Assembly: GCA_944325445.1 (NCBI GenBank)
Contig: CALVAG010000003.1
Location: 1 to 64,000 of the forward strand
DNA: 64,000 nucleotides
From: an uncultured Bacteroidales bacterium
GTDB taxonomy: Bacteria > Bacteroidota > Bacteroidia > Bacteroidales > UBA932
Direction of reading: 5' to 3'
Within the stretch, counting starts at the first letter, position 1. The number at the start of each line of letters is the position of its first letter. Under the pieces are notes generated by a model. The model made no database searches. It was not told the origin of the DNA and saw nothing but the letters and a program-made list of their open reading frames with translations. Below, piece after piece: positions 32,438-40,672 of the stretch. The translations under genes and the position numbers were made by a program.

Positions 32438-33784
32438 ATGTTAAAGAGAAAAATTGACTCATATTTAAGTAGTTATTATACGGCTAACAGAAATGCCCTT
32501 TTAATTACAGGAGCCCGTCAGATTGGCAAGACCTGCTCCATTCGGGAGTTCGGGAAAACATTCAAAAGTTTCATTGAGATTAACTTCATTGAGACCCCGG
32601 GTGCAGTTGCTATATTCAATGGAGCCAAGCGCAGTTCGGATATTTTGCTGAGACTTTCTGCTATAACAACCAAACCGCTTATTAAAGGTGAGACTCTTAT
32701 CTTTTTCGATGAAGTACAAATGTGCCCTGAGATTGTTACGGCAATCAAATTTCTGGTAGATGAAGGTTCGTACCGGTATATATTGAGCGGCTCTTTATTG
32801 GGTGTAGAACTGAATGACCTGCGTTCCGAGCCTGTAGGATATATGGGTGTCAAGGAGATGTTCCCTATGGACTTTGAGGAGTTTGTCGGTTGCGTGGGCA
32901 TTAATCGGCAAGTAATCGACTCGCTTCGCGATGCATGGAAAAGCAGGACTCCCGCAGATGATTTTATTCATTCAAAAATGATGGAATTGTTTCGGCTCTA
33001 TCTGGTGGTGGGAGGAATGCCCGCTGCTGTATGCAAGTATATTGAAACTAATAATCTGCAAGAGGTTATGGCTGTGCAGAAAGAGATTATAAAACTATAT
33101 AGACGTGATATTACCCGGTACGACCCTAAAAACAAGTTGAGTATAGAGGAGATTTTTGACTTGATTCCGCCGGAGCTGAATGCAAAGAACAAACGTTTTA
33201 TATTAAAGCGTCTGAATGAAAATGCAAAGTTTGAACGCTACAGTAACAGTTTCCTATGGCTGAAGAATGCTGGTGTGGCATTGCCGGTATATAATGTAGA
33301 AGAACCTAAACTTCCATTATTGCTGTCTCGCTCAAGAAATCTTTTCAAACTGTTTCAAAGTGACATAGGTCTTCTTGCAGCGCAATATGCAGAGGGCATA
33401 CAACTGCGCATTATTAGTGGAGATAAGTCTATCAATTTTGGTTCTATCTTTGAAAATGCCGTTGCCCAGGAATTGACGGCTCATGGAATTGATGTATACT
33501 ATTACAATAGCAAAAAGCGTGGAGAGGTGGACTTTGTAATTGAGTTTGACGGAAAGGTTGTTCCAATCGAGGTAAAGTCCGGAAAAGATTATGAGGTGCA
33601 TCGTGCACTTTCAAACATTATGGATTGTGGCGAGTATGATATTCCCGAAGCAATAATTTTTAATAACGACAACATTAAGGTCAAGGGTAAATATATTTAT
33701 GCACCAATCTACATGGCAATGTTCATCGAGAAGAAAAACGACGCTCCGACATTCTATAAGATTGACCTGAGCGGACTGAACTGA
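32438..33784 (+). CDS. DUF4143-type AAA ATPase with nuclease-like C-terminus (copy 1)
   Basis: 448 residues. Walker A 'LLITGARQIGKTCSIREFG', Walker B 'TLIFFDEVQMCPEIVTAI', and 'YILSGSLLGVELND' as a sensor-like strand. A helical DUF4143 region ('PMDFEEFVGCVGINRQVID', 'FRLYLVVGGMPAAVCKYIET') leads to a C-terminal domain with 'KKRGEVDFVIEFDG' and 'VVPIEVKSGKDYEVHRAL', the E-D-ExK pattern of the PD-(D/E)xK nuclease fold. The physiological role of this large family is not established. It is a paralogue of the next gene; both have phased repeats upstream. Confidence 0.82.
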   Translation: MLKRKIDSYLSSYYTANRNALLITGARQIGKTCSIREFGKTFKSFIEINFIETPGAVAIFNGAKRSSDILLRLSAITTKPLIKGETLIFFDEVQMCPEIVTAIKFLVDEGSYRYILSGSLLGVELNDLRSEPVGYMGVKEMFPMDFEEFVGCVGINRQVIDSLRDAWKSRTPADDFIHSKMMELFRLYLVVGGMPAAVCKYIETNNLQEVMAVQKEIIKLYRRDITRYDPKNKLSIEEIFDLIPPELNAKNKRFILKRLNENAKFERYSNSFLWLKNAGVALPVYNVEEPKLPLLLSRSRNLFKLFQSDIGLLAAQYAEGIQLRIISGDKSINFGSIFENAVAQELTAHGIDVYYYNSKKRGEVDFVIEFDGKVVPIEVKSGKDYEVHRALSNIMDCGEYDIPEAIIFNNDNIKVKGKYIYAPIYMAMFIEKKNDAPTFYKIDLSGLN

Positions 33785-33797
33785 AATATTTCAAACC

Positions 33798-33880
33798 GGA
33801 AAACGCACCTTTTTAGTGCCTGTTTCTATAGGAAAACGCACCTTTTTGAGGTGTAAATTTATAGGAAAACGCACCTTTTT
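33798..33880 (+). repeat. Three identical 17-bp direct repeats at exact 33-bp period before the second DUF4143 ATPase
   Basis: GGAAAACGCACCTTTTT occurs at 33798-33814, 33831-33847 and 33864-33880, with 16-bp spacers of unrelated sequence between copies. The array ends 12 bp before a -7 box. It resembles iterons or an operator array, not CRISPR. Confidence 0.85.
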
Positions 33881-33892
33881 GGATAAAAATGC

Positions 33893-33900
33893 TATATTTG
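33893..33900 (+). promoter_or_regulatory. -7 box of the second DUF4143 ATPase gene
   Basis: TATATTTG matches TAnnTTTG; the -33 region falls inside the third 17-bp repeat, so a protein bound to the repeats would touch RNA polymerase. The start codon is 19 bp downstream. Confidence 0.6.
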
Positions 33901-33919
33901 TCCTTGAAAAACAGGTAAT

Positions 33920-35272
33920 ATGCTATACAGAAAAATCAGTAAAAGAATAGAGGAATATTTGACATCCGATTCCAACAGATTGTTGATTATAGACGGTGCC
34001 AGGCAAATCGGCAAATCTTATATAGTGCGTTGGGTAGGGCAGCGGCTGTTCCCTAACTATATCGAAATAAATATGGAAGAGGATAAGTTGGGAGACCGTA
34101 TTTTTGCCGATGCAAAGACAGTCGAAGATTTTTATCTTGCGCTTGGCGTTGTCGCCGGAGATAAAATGAAAGATAAGGCTTCCACTCTTGTTTTCATAGA
34201 TGAAATTCAGGCGTATGATCATTTGCTGACTTTGGTCAAATTCCTGATGGCCGATTCCAGATTTACATATATCGCAAGCGGTTCGCAATTGGGTATAGCC
34301 CTTAAGCATTCACAATCCGTCCCTGTTGGCAGTCTTAGTATAGAGCATATGTATCCTATGGATTTTGAGGAATTTTTATATGCAAATGGGGTAGGGGAAT
34401 CTGCGGTTGAGACAATGAGAGATTGTTTTAGAAACAATAGAAGCCTGTCGGAAAACCTTCATGCCAAAATGCTGGATTTCTTTAAAAAATACATTATCGT
34501 AGGAGGACTTCCCCAAGCGGTTGAAACATATATCGAAACTAAGAATATAGTAGAATTCAGAAGGATACAATGTGAAGTACATAACCTTTACGGAATAGAT
34601 GCTTCCAAATATGAGGCGGAGCAGAACAGAAGGTTGAAAATCCGCCGTATTTTCGATATGATTCCTTCTACTCTTGAAAACAGGAAAAAAAGGATTGTCA
34701 TTAAAAATATCGAGGGTAAGGATTGGAGGCGAAGCAGTGACTATGTCGATGAGTTCGACTATCTTATATCGGCAGGCGTTGTGCTGGAAGTCAGGGCGGT
34801 AAGCAAGCCTTCTTATCCTTTGATCGAAAGCAGCAGGAAAAATTTGCTGAAACTCTATTTGAATGACGTGGGAATACTGTCGGGTATTTTTTATAAGAAT
34901 AATATAAATGCAGTAATTTCGGATATAAAGAGTATAAATCTCGGATCTGTTTACGAGACCGTTGTGGCGCAGGAGCTCAAAGCTCACGGGTATAATCTAT
35001 ATTATTATGACAATAAGAAGATTGGCGAGGTAGATTATCTTATTGAGGATGCAGATAATTTATCCAATGTCCCGATAGAGGTGAAGTCCGGGAAAGATTA
35101 TGCCGTTCACAGTGCGTTGGATAAGCTGTTGTCTGTAGACGAGTATGGTATTAAACGGGCTTATGTGCTTTCAAATGAACGGGAAGTCCTTACAAGAAAC
35201 GGCATTACATATATTCCGATATACTATGTAATGTTCTTCAGCAATGTCTCGAATATCATGACCCATATGTGA
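33920..35272 (+). CDS. DUF4143-type AAA ATPase with nuclease-like C-terminus (copy 2)
   Basis: 450 residues, paralogous along its length to the gene at 32438. Walker A 'LLIIDGARQIGKSYIVRW', Walker B 'STLVFIDEIQAYDHLLTLV', 'YIASGSQLGIALKHSQ', then DUF4143 helices ('PMDFEEFLYANGVGES', 'KKYIIVGGLPQAVETYIETK') and the nuclease-like end 'NKKIGEVDYLIEDAD' with 'VPIEVKSGKDYAVHSALDKL'. Role unknown. Its upstream repeats differ from those of copy 1, as if each gene had its own operator. Confidence 0.82.
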   Translation: MLYRKISKRIEEYLTSDSNRLLIIDGARQIGKSYIVRWVGQRLFPNYIEINMEEDKLGDRIFADAKTVEDFYLALGVVAGDKMKDKASTLVFIDEIQAYDHLLTLVKFLMADSRFTYIASGSQLGIALKHSQSVPVGSLSIEHMYPMDFEEFLYANGVGESAVETMRDCFRNNRSLSENLHAKMLDFFKKYIIVGGLPQAVETYIETKNIVEFRRIQCEVHNLYGIDASKYEAEQNRRLKIRRIFDMIPSTLENRKKRIVIKNIEGKDWRRSSDYVDEFDYLISAGVVLEVRAVSKPSYPLIESSRKNLLKLYLNDVGILSGIFYKNNINAVISDIKSINLGSVYETVVAQELKAHGYNLYYYDNKKIGEVDYLIEDADNLSNVPIEVKSGKDYAVHSALDKLLSVDEYGIKRAYVLSNEREVLTRNGITYIPIYYVMFFSNVSNIMTHM

Positions 35273-35287
35273 AAACTAATATACAAA

Positions 35288-35321
35288 TTTGCTTTGTATT
35301 AAAATTAAAGTGTTATATTTG
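35288..35321 (+). promoter_or_regulatory. Promoter of capsule block A
   Basis: TATATTTG (35314-35321) matches the -7 consensus. Candidate -33 elements are TTTG at 35293-35296 (17-nt spacer) or 35288-35291 (22-nt spacer), neither ideal. An inverted repeat ATACAAA/TTTGTAT (35281-35287, 35293-35299) covers the -33 region and may be an operator. No pair of longer inverted repeats flanks the promoter, so there is no sign that it is invertible. Confidence 0.6.
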
Positions 35322-35334
35322 TCGTCAATATGCA

Positions 35335-35423
35335 CGTCTCTTACCAAGAGACGGGATAAATTCTCGGGGCAAGGTTTATTCATTTGATTCTTAATGCGTT
35401 GCATTAGATTCAAAGCCCCAGAG
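35335..35423 (+). promoter_or_regulatory. Structured leader RNA before the UpxY-like gene
   Basis: Hairpin 1: CGTCTCTT (35335-35342) with AAGAGACG (35346-35353), loop of 3 nt. Hairpin 2: CTC-GGGGC (35363-35370) with GCCCC-A-GAG (35415-35423), enclosing TTTGA/TCAAA and TAATGC (35392-35397)/GCATTA (35401-35406). It lies between the promoter and the UpxY-like gene, where UpxY proteins act through the 5' untranslated region in B. fragilis. Confidence 0.6.
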
Positions 35424-35451
35424 GTATGCGCTGTCGGAATAAAGACGGAAT

Positions 35452-35982
35452 ATGTCTGCAGAAGAAAATCTCTGGTATGCTATGAGAGCAACCTACAGGC
35501 GCGGGGCGGAAGCCAAAAGGCGTCTCGAGCAGGCAGGTCTGCAGTGCTTTATCCCGATGAAGTGGGAAGAGAAGATAATCCATAACAGAAAAGTCAGGAA
35601 ATATACCCCGGTCGTAGGCAATCTGCTGTTCGTCTACGGCAGCCAGAGTGTAATACAGGCGGTAAAAAAGGGGCTGGACTACCTTCAATATATGGTTGAC
35701 AGCCGCAGCCGCGAGAAGATAATCGTTCCCGAAGATCAGATGCAGCGTTTCATAGCGGCTATAGGGAGTTACAACGACCAGTTCATCTTTCTCAAGGCCT
35801 CGGATGTAGACCTTGCAAAGGGCGACAGAGTCCGCGTTACGGGCGGCGAGTTCGAAGGCCAGATAGGTACCTTCATGAGAGTCAAGGGAGCGAAAGAAAA
35901 AAGGGTGGTCATAGCCATCCCCGGTGTAATGGCAGTCGCCATTGCCGCAATCCACCCAAGTCTGGTGGAGAAGGTGAGGTGA
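35452..35982 (+). CDS. UpxY-like transcription antiterminator (NusG family)
   Basis: 176 residues. The N-terminal NGN domain is 'LWYAMRATYRRGAEAKRRLE' to 'VVGNLLFVYGSQSVIQAVKK'; the C-terminal KOW motif is 'KGDRVRVTGGEFEGQIGTFM'. In Bacteroides each capsule operon starts with its own UpxY, which stops premature termination in that operon's leader. The position here as first gene, after a structured leader and before sugar-nucleotide genes, supports that role. No UpxZ gene follows. Confidence 0.88.
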   Translation: MSAEENLWYAMRATYRRGAEAKRRLEQAGLQCFIPMKWEEKIIHNRKVRKYTPVVGNLLFVYGSQSVIQAVKKGLDYLQYMVDSRSREKIIVPEDQMQRFIAAIGSYNDQFIFLKASDVDLAKGDRVRVTGGEFEGQIGTFMRVKGAKEKRVVIAIPGVMAVAIAAIHPSLVEKVR

Positions 35983-36027
35983 GTCATTCCTCATTGAGAA
36001 AATTATACAAATTATAAGACAAATATT

Positions 36028-36996
36028 ATGAAGAAGATTTTGGTAACAGGAGGAGCGGGATTTATCGGATCTAACCTATGCGAAGCATTACTGAAAAACG
36101 GAGAATATGTTGTATGTATAGATAATTTTTCAACAGGTCATATAGAAAATATTATACCATTTATTGAGCATTATGACAATTTTAAATTAATAGTTGGAGA
36201 CATTAGAAATCTTGATGATTGTCTTAGAGCTGTAGACGGTGTGGAATATATATTTCACGAAGCGGCACTAGGGTCTGTGCCTAGATCTATTAAAGACCCG
36301 ATAACGACAAATGCTGTAAATATTGGTGGATTTCTAAATATGCTAGTTGCAGCAAGAAATGCAGGAGTCAAAAGATTTATTTTTGCCGCAAGTTCATCAA
36401 CCTACGGAGACAGCAAGTCATTGCCGAAAGTTGAGGACGTGATAGGCAAACCGCTATCGCCATACGCCGTCACAAAATACATAAATGAATTATACGCTGA
36501 CGTCTTCTCCAAAACATACGGAACCGAATACATTGGTCTAAGATATTTCAACGTCTTCGGCAGGAGACAAGACCCGAATGGTGCCTATGCTGCCGTAATT
36601 CCCCTGTTCGTAAAAAAATTAATGAAACATGAGGCACCGATTATAAACGGAGACGGCGAATACAGCCGCGATTTCACTTATATCGACAATGTTATACAAA
36701 TGAATATGCTGGCAGCAGAAACATCTAATCCCGATGCCATTAATCAAATCTACAACACAGCATTCGGAGAGAGAACGACATTAAACCAATTAGTAATGTA
36801 TCTGAAAGAATACCTTTCGGAATACGATTCTGATATTGCTGATATCGAGCCGATTCATGGACCTAATAGAGCCGGGGACATACCTCATTCCTTGGCCAAT
36901 ATTGACAAAGCCCGCAAACTGCTCGGATACAATCCTGAATTCAACATGAAGGACGGTCTTAAAGAAGCCGTTAAATGGTATTGGAATAATCTGTAG
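36028..36996 (+). CDS. UDP-N-acetylglucosamine 4-epimerase-like SDR (WbpP/TviC type)
   Basis: 322 residues, extended SDR. NAD-binding 'ILVTGGAGFIGSNLCEALLK', catalytic Tyr-x-x-x-Lys in 'SPYAVTKYINELYADVF' and the Ser in 'FAASSSTYGDSKSLPK'. Next to it is a WbpO/TviB-like dehydrogenase, the classic pair that makes UDP-GalNAc-uronic acid from UDP-GlcNAc. Substrate assignment rests on that pairing and is inferred. Confidence 0.8.
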   Translation: MKKILVTGGAGFIGSNLCEALLKNGEYVVCIDNFSTGHIENIIPFIEHYDNFKLIVGDIRNLDDCLRAVDGVEYIFHEAALGSVPRSIKDPITTNAVNIGGFLNMLVAARNAGVKRFIFAASSSTYGDSKSLPKVEDVIGKPLSPYAVTKYINELYADVFSKTYGTEYIGLRYFNVFGRRQDPNGAYAAVIPLFVKKLMKHEAPIINGDGEYSRDFTYIDNVIQMNMLAAETSNPDAINQIYNTAFGERTTLNQLVMYLKEYLSEYDSDIADIEPIHGPNRAGDIPHSLANIDKARKLLGYNPEFNMKDGLKEAVKWYWNNL

Positions 36997-37011
36997 AAAT
37001 ATGTAAGCACT

Positions 37012-38283
37012 ATGAAAGAGAAAGATATTAGAATATGCGTGATTGGATTAGGATATGTCGGACTCCCCTTGGCCCGTCTATTCTCGACCAAGTATCAAAC
37101 TATCGGGTTCGACATGAATCCGGCCAGAGTGGAAGTTTTGATGGCCGGTCATGATTCCACTCTGGAAGTATCTGATGAATTACTGCAAAATGCAATCGCA
37201 AATGGTTTTGTCTGCACCTCTGACATAGATAAAATCAAAGATTGCAACTTCTACATAGTAGCAGTGCCTACACCCGTAGATGAGAATAATAATCCGGATC
37301 TCACTCCGCTTTATGGCGCAAGTACAACAGTTGGTCAAGTCATATCTAAGGGTGATGTTGTCGTGTATGAATCAACAGTATATCCTGGAGTTACAGAAGA
37401 CGAATGTATTCCAGTTGTAGAGAAAGTATCTGGTTTGAAGTTTAATCAGGATTTTTATGCAGGATATTCCCCAGAACGTATCAATCCAGGAGACAAACTT
37501 CATACAGTTGAGAAGATTAAGAAAGTAACCTCAGGCTCGACGCCTGAAGTAGCGAGGCTTGTCAATGAAGTATACAGTTCGGTCATTGAAGCCGGTACTC
37601 ACATGGCACCCAGTATCAAAGTGGCTGAGGCTGCAAAGGTTATAGAAAATTCTCAAAGAGATATCAATATCGCTTTCGTAAATGAGCTTTCTAAGATTTT
37701 CAACAAACTGGGCATTGACACTCAGGATGTACTTGAAGCAGCATCTACTAAATGGAACTTCCTGCCGTTCAAACCCGGTTTGGTCGGAGGCCATTGCATA
37801 GGTGTCGATCCTTATTACCTTGCGCAGTGTGCCCAGAGACATGGTTACAACCCTGAGATAATCCTTGCTGGCCGCAGGATGAATGACGGCATGGGGGAAT
37901 ATGTGGCAAATGAAACGATTAAACTTATGCTAAAGAAAGGCCTGCAAGTACTTAATTCGAACATACTCATCCTTGGTTTCACTTTCAAGGAGAACTGCCC
38001 GGATGTGCGGAATACCAAAGTGATAGATATCTACAAGGCGTTGAATGAATATAATGTGAATATTACGGTCTACGATCCATGGGCCAATACTGACGCAGTC
38101 ATGCACGAATACGGAATCGAAGTCACAAACGAGTTGCCCGCCAAGAAGTTCGACACGGCAATCCTTGCAGTAGCCCATAAGAAATTCGAAACACTGGATG
38201 TACCGTCTTTGCTCAAAGACAAGCATGTGGTATTTGATGTCAAGGCATTTCTCGCGAGGGAAATTGTGGACGGAAGACTGTAA
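37012..38283 (+). CDS. UDP-N-acetylhexosamine 6-dehydrogenase (WbpO/TviB-like), block A copy
   Basis: 423 residues, UDP-glucose/GDP-mannose dehydrogenase superfamily. N-terminal Rossmann motif 'RICVIGLGYVGLPLARLFST', 'VAVPTPVDENNNPDLTPLYG', the catalytic Cys in 'GLVGGHCIGVDPYYLAQCAQ', and 'FTFKENCPDVRNTKVIDIYK'. It oxidises C6 of a UDP-N-acetylhexosamine twice to the uronic acid. By eye it is roughly two-thirds identical to the block B enzyme at 61476-62741, so each capsule block carries its own copy. Confidence 0.9.
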   Translation: MKEKDIRICVIGLGYVGLPLARLFSTKYQTIGFDMNPARVEVLMAGHDSTLEVSDELLQNAIANGFVCTSDIDKIKDCNFYIVAVPTPVDENNNPDLTPLYGASTTVGQVISKGDVVVYESTVYPGVTEDECIPVVEKVSGLKFNQDFYAGYSPERINPGDKLHTVEKIKKVTSGSTPEVARLVNEVYSSVIEAGTHMAPSIKVAEAAKVIENSQRDINIAFVNELSKIFNKLGIDTQDVLEAASTKWNFLPFKPGLVGGHCIGVDPYYLAQCAQRHGYNPEIILAGRRMNDGMGEYVANETIKLMLKKGLQVLNSNILILGFTFKENCPDVRNTKVIDIYKALNEYNVNITVYDPWANTDAVMHEYGIEVTNELPAKKFDTAILAVAHKKFETLDVPSLLKDKHVVFDVKAFLAREIVDGRL

Positions 38284-38387
38284 AGAAAAATCTCACAATT
38301 CTTACATATGCGAGATATGCCAAGTTCTTCGTAGATGTGTCAGGAGATTTTCTGCGTAATTTCCAAAGCATTTTAGACAGAAATACC

Positions 38388-39389
38388 ATGAATTTGAATG
38401 AAATTTCTATTTTTCGTCCATTTCTCATCTTGTGTATATTGATAGGCCATTGCTTTGCTGTATATTCCGGTGTATGGGAAAAACCTGACGATATCGCATA
38501 CATAGAAGCTTACAAATTTATAAACCCTATTTTCATTAGTTTTCAATTAGCTGGATTCACATTCATAAGTGGGTACTTGGCTGCATATAAAAAGCAGTCA
38601 ATATTCAAAAAAGGCTTTTTACTAAAGAAATTACAAAGACTAATACTCCCATCGATAATATTCAGCACTATATATTATTTTTTATTTAAATATCAAGGGA
38701 ACCATACCATAGGAGTTCTGGAAAGTACTGTTTACATTTTAAACGGTTCTGGACATTTATGGTTTCTTCCAATGCTGTTTTGGTGCTTCGTTTTTCTATG
38801 GATAATAGTAAAAATGAATTTTAATTCATGGATAGTGTTATCATTATTCCTTATTTCGTTTATATCACCAATACCACTTTATAGAATTCCATTAGGGATA
38901 GGAAAAGCTATTTATTATTTTCCATTCTTTTATTTCGGCTTTTTGATCTGGCAATTGAGATGTCGCCAATACAGACAGAATTTCTTAATAATTGCAACAT
39001 TCTGCCTATATTGTTTCTCTTTGGTTTTTAAATTACATTGTTTTAGCAAGTTCATAGGAGAAACAACCTTATTTTTAACAACATTGGAAAATACAGTAGA
39101 TTTAATTTGCTTATTATCCGGCACATACACGACATATTTGGTTATCATGAAATTATTTCATAATGTCGACAAACTGCCAAGATGTGTTATGTTGGCAAAT
39201 AAATATTCATATGCCGTATATGTGATTCATCAATTTATATTATTGTGGTTGGTATATGATGTAAATTATACGCAAAAACTGAATGAATATTTAGTACCAT
39301 TTTTCTGGCTGGCTGCCACATTGTTCTTATCCTGCCTTTTGAGTATCGTATTTCTTAAAACAAAATTTGGAAAGTTCCTTTTAGGCTAA
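38388..39389 (+). CDS. Membrane acyltransferase, acyltransferase-3 family
   Basis: 334 residues from the ATG at 38388; the in-frame ATG at 38337 would add 17 residues before the usual first helix. About ten membrane segments, starting 'FRPFLILCILIGHCFAVYSG', where the His after Gly is the family's conserved residue near the first helix. 'QLAGFTFISGYLAAYKKQSI' and 'VYILNGSGHLWFLPMLFWCF' are further conserved spots. Probably O-acetylates the block A glycan at the membrane. Confidence 0.75.
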   Translation: MNLNEISIFRPFLILCILIGHCFAVYSGVWEKPDDIAYIEAYKFINPIFISFQLAGFTFISGYLAAYKKQSIFKKGFLLKKLQRLILPSIIFSTIYYFLFKYQGNHTIGVLESTVYILNGSGHLWFLPMLFWCFVFLWIIVKMNFNSWIVLSLFLISFISPIPLYRIPLGIGKAIYYFPFFYFGFLIWQLRCRQYRQNFLIIATFCLYCFSLVFKLHCFSKFIGETTLFLTTLENTVDLICLLSGTYTTYLVIMKLFHNVDKLPRCVMLANKYSYAVYVIHQFILLWLVYDVNYTQKLNEYLVPFFWLAATLFLSCLLSIVFLKTKFGKFLLG

Positions 39390-39396
39390 TCGATTT

Positions 39397-40671
39397 ATGA
39401 AATATTGGTCCGCATTAAAGAACAACACTGACGCAAGAAGATTGTCTGCCAATGTATTATATTTAACACTTCTTAAGGTAGCAGAATATCTATTACCCCT
39501 CATTACAATTCCGTATTTGTCTAGGGTAATCGGAGTAGACGGTTTGGGGGCAATCGCATTTGCAGCGGCTGTGGTGATTTGGTTCCAGACTATATCTGAT
39601 TGGGGATTCAATTATTCTGCGACAAGGGATGTCGCCAGAATAAGAGATGACACAAACGCTGTTTCCGAAATCTTTTCTAATGTATTTTGGGCCAGATGCA
39701 TGCTGATGATAGCATCTTTGCTGATATTGTCTTTATTGATATTATGCTTCGATAAATTTTACGACAACAGGATTGTGCTTCTACTGACCTTTTTAGTAAT
39801 CCCCGGCAGGATATTGTTCCCGGAATGGTACTTTCAGGCTATAGAACAGATGAAGTATGTAACTATACTGAATTTGTTGACTAAAGCATTGTTCACTGCG
39901 ACCATTTTCATTTTTATAAAAAGAGCGGAAGACTATATCCTGCAGCCTCTTTTTCTCTCTGTAGGATATATTGTATCAGGTATCATTGCTATGTTTATTA
40001 TCCTTAAGAAAAAGAGTGTACACTTAAAGCGGCCGTCCATATCGAAATGTCTTAAGGCAATAGCCAACAGCACAGATATCTTCATCAACAACCTTATGCC
40101 CAATCTGTACAACAGTTTTTCGGTCGTATTGTTAGGGCTATTTGCCGGTGCGTCTTCCTTTGCGAATGGGATATATGACGCCGGCAAGAAATTTACTACA
40201 GTGGCAAACAGCTTGTTAGAAACATTCGGCAGAGCGTTTTTCCCGTTTCTCGCAAGGAAAATGGACAAGCACAATATCTATGTCCTGTTTACTATGACTT
40301 TGTCTTTTGCGGCAACCGTATTGTTGTTCTTCCTGGCTCCCTTAATTATCAAAATTTTTTATGGAGAGGCATTTTCAGAAAGTATTGCGGTTCTTAGGAT
40401 AACGGCTCCGGCAATAATATTCGTGTCTTTAAATAATGTTTACGGCACGAACTATCTTATTTTGAATAACAAGGAGACTCTGCTTAGGAACATAACCATC
40501 GTTGTATCTTTAATAGGCTTTGTTGCCGGGTTTCCCCTAATATATTATTACGATTATCTCGGAGCCGCACTTACATATCTGCTATCCAGCGCACTGATAG
40601 GGATTGTCCCCACCATTTTCGCAATCCGCATAAAGTATAAAAACAGGATTTCACCAACAAACAACCAATAA
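39397..40671 (+). CDS. Wzx-like polysaccharide repeat-unit flippase
   Basis: 424 residues with about 12 to 14 hydrophobic segments. The start 'LSANVLYLTLLKVAEYLLPL' and 'ITIPYLSRVIGVDGLGAIAF' is typical of Wzx/RfbX. 'FQTISDWGFNYSATRDVARI' follows as in other members. It moves the lipid-linked repeat unit across the inner membrane. Adjacent to the putative polymerase. Confidence 0.88.
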   Translation: MKYWSALKNNTDARRLSANVLYLTLLKVAEYLLPLITIPYLSRVIGVDGLGAIAFAAAVVIWFQTISDWGFNYSATRDVARIRDDTNAVSEIFSNVFWARCMLMIASLLILSLLILCFDKFYDNRIVLLLTFLVIPGRILFPEWYFQAIEQMKYVTILNLLTKALFTATIFIFIKRAEDYILQPLFLSVGYIVSGIIAMFIILKKKSVHLKRPSISKCLKAIANSTDIFINNLMPNLYNSFSVVLLGLFAGASSFANGIYDAGKKFTTVANSLLETFGRAFFPFLARKMDKHNIYVLFTMTLSFAATVLLFFLAPLIIKIFYGEAFSESIAVLRITAPAIIFVSLNNVYGTNYLILNNKETLLRNITIVVSLIGFVAGFPLIYYYDYLGAALTYLLSSALIGIVPTIFAIRIKYKNRISPTNNQ

Positions 40672-40672
40672 A

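Noticed and set aside
33798-33880. Possible CRISPR array from evenly spaced 17-bp repeats
   Set aside because: Only three units, repeats shorter than any usual CRISPR repeat, 16-bp spacers, no cas genes, and the array abuts a promoter; an operator or iteron array fits better.
34376-34987. 203-codon minus-strand frame inside the second DUF4143 gene
   Set aside because: Antisense to a gene with intact Walker and nuclease-like motifs; no independent support.
32438-35272. Insertion sequence or transposon carrying the two ATPases
   Set aside because: No transposase, terminal inverted repeats or target duplications were found; the direct repeats sit at the promoters, not at the ends.
35273-35451. 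Invertible capsule promoter
   Set aside because: Only short hairpins and a 7-bp inverted repeat are present; no matching longer repeats flank the promoter on both sides in the window.
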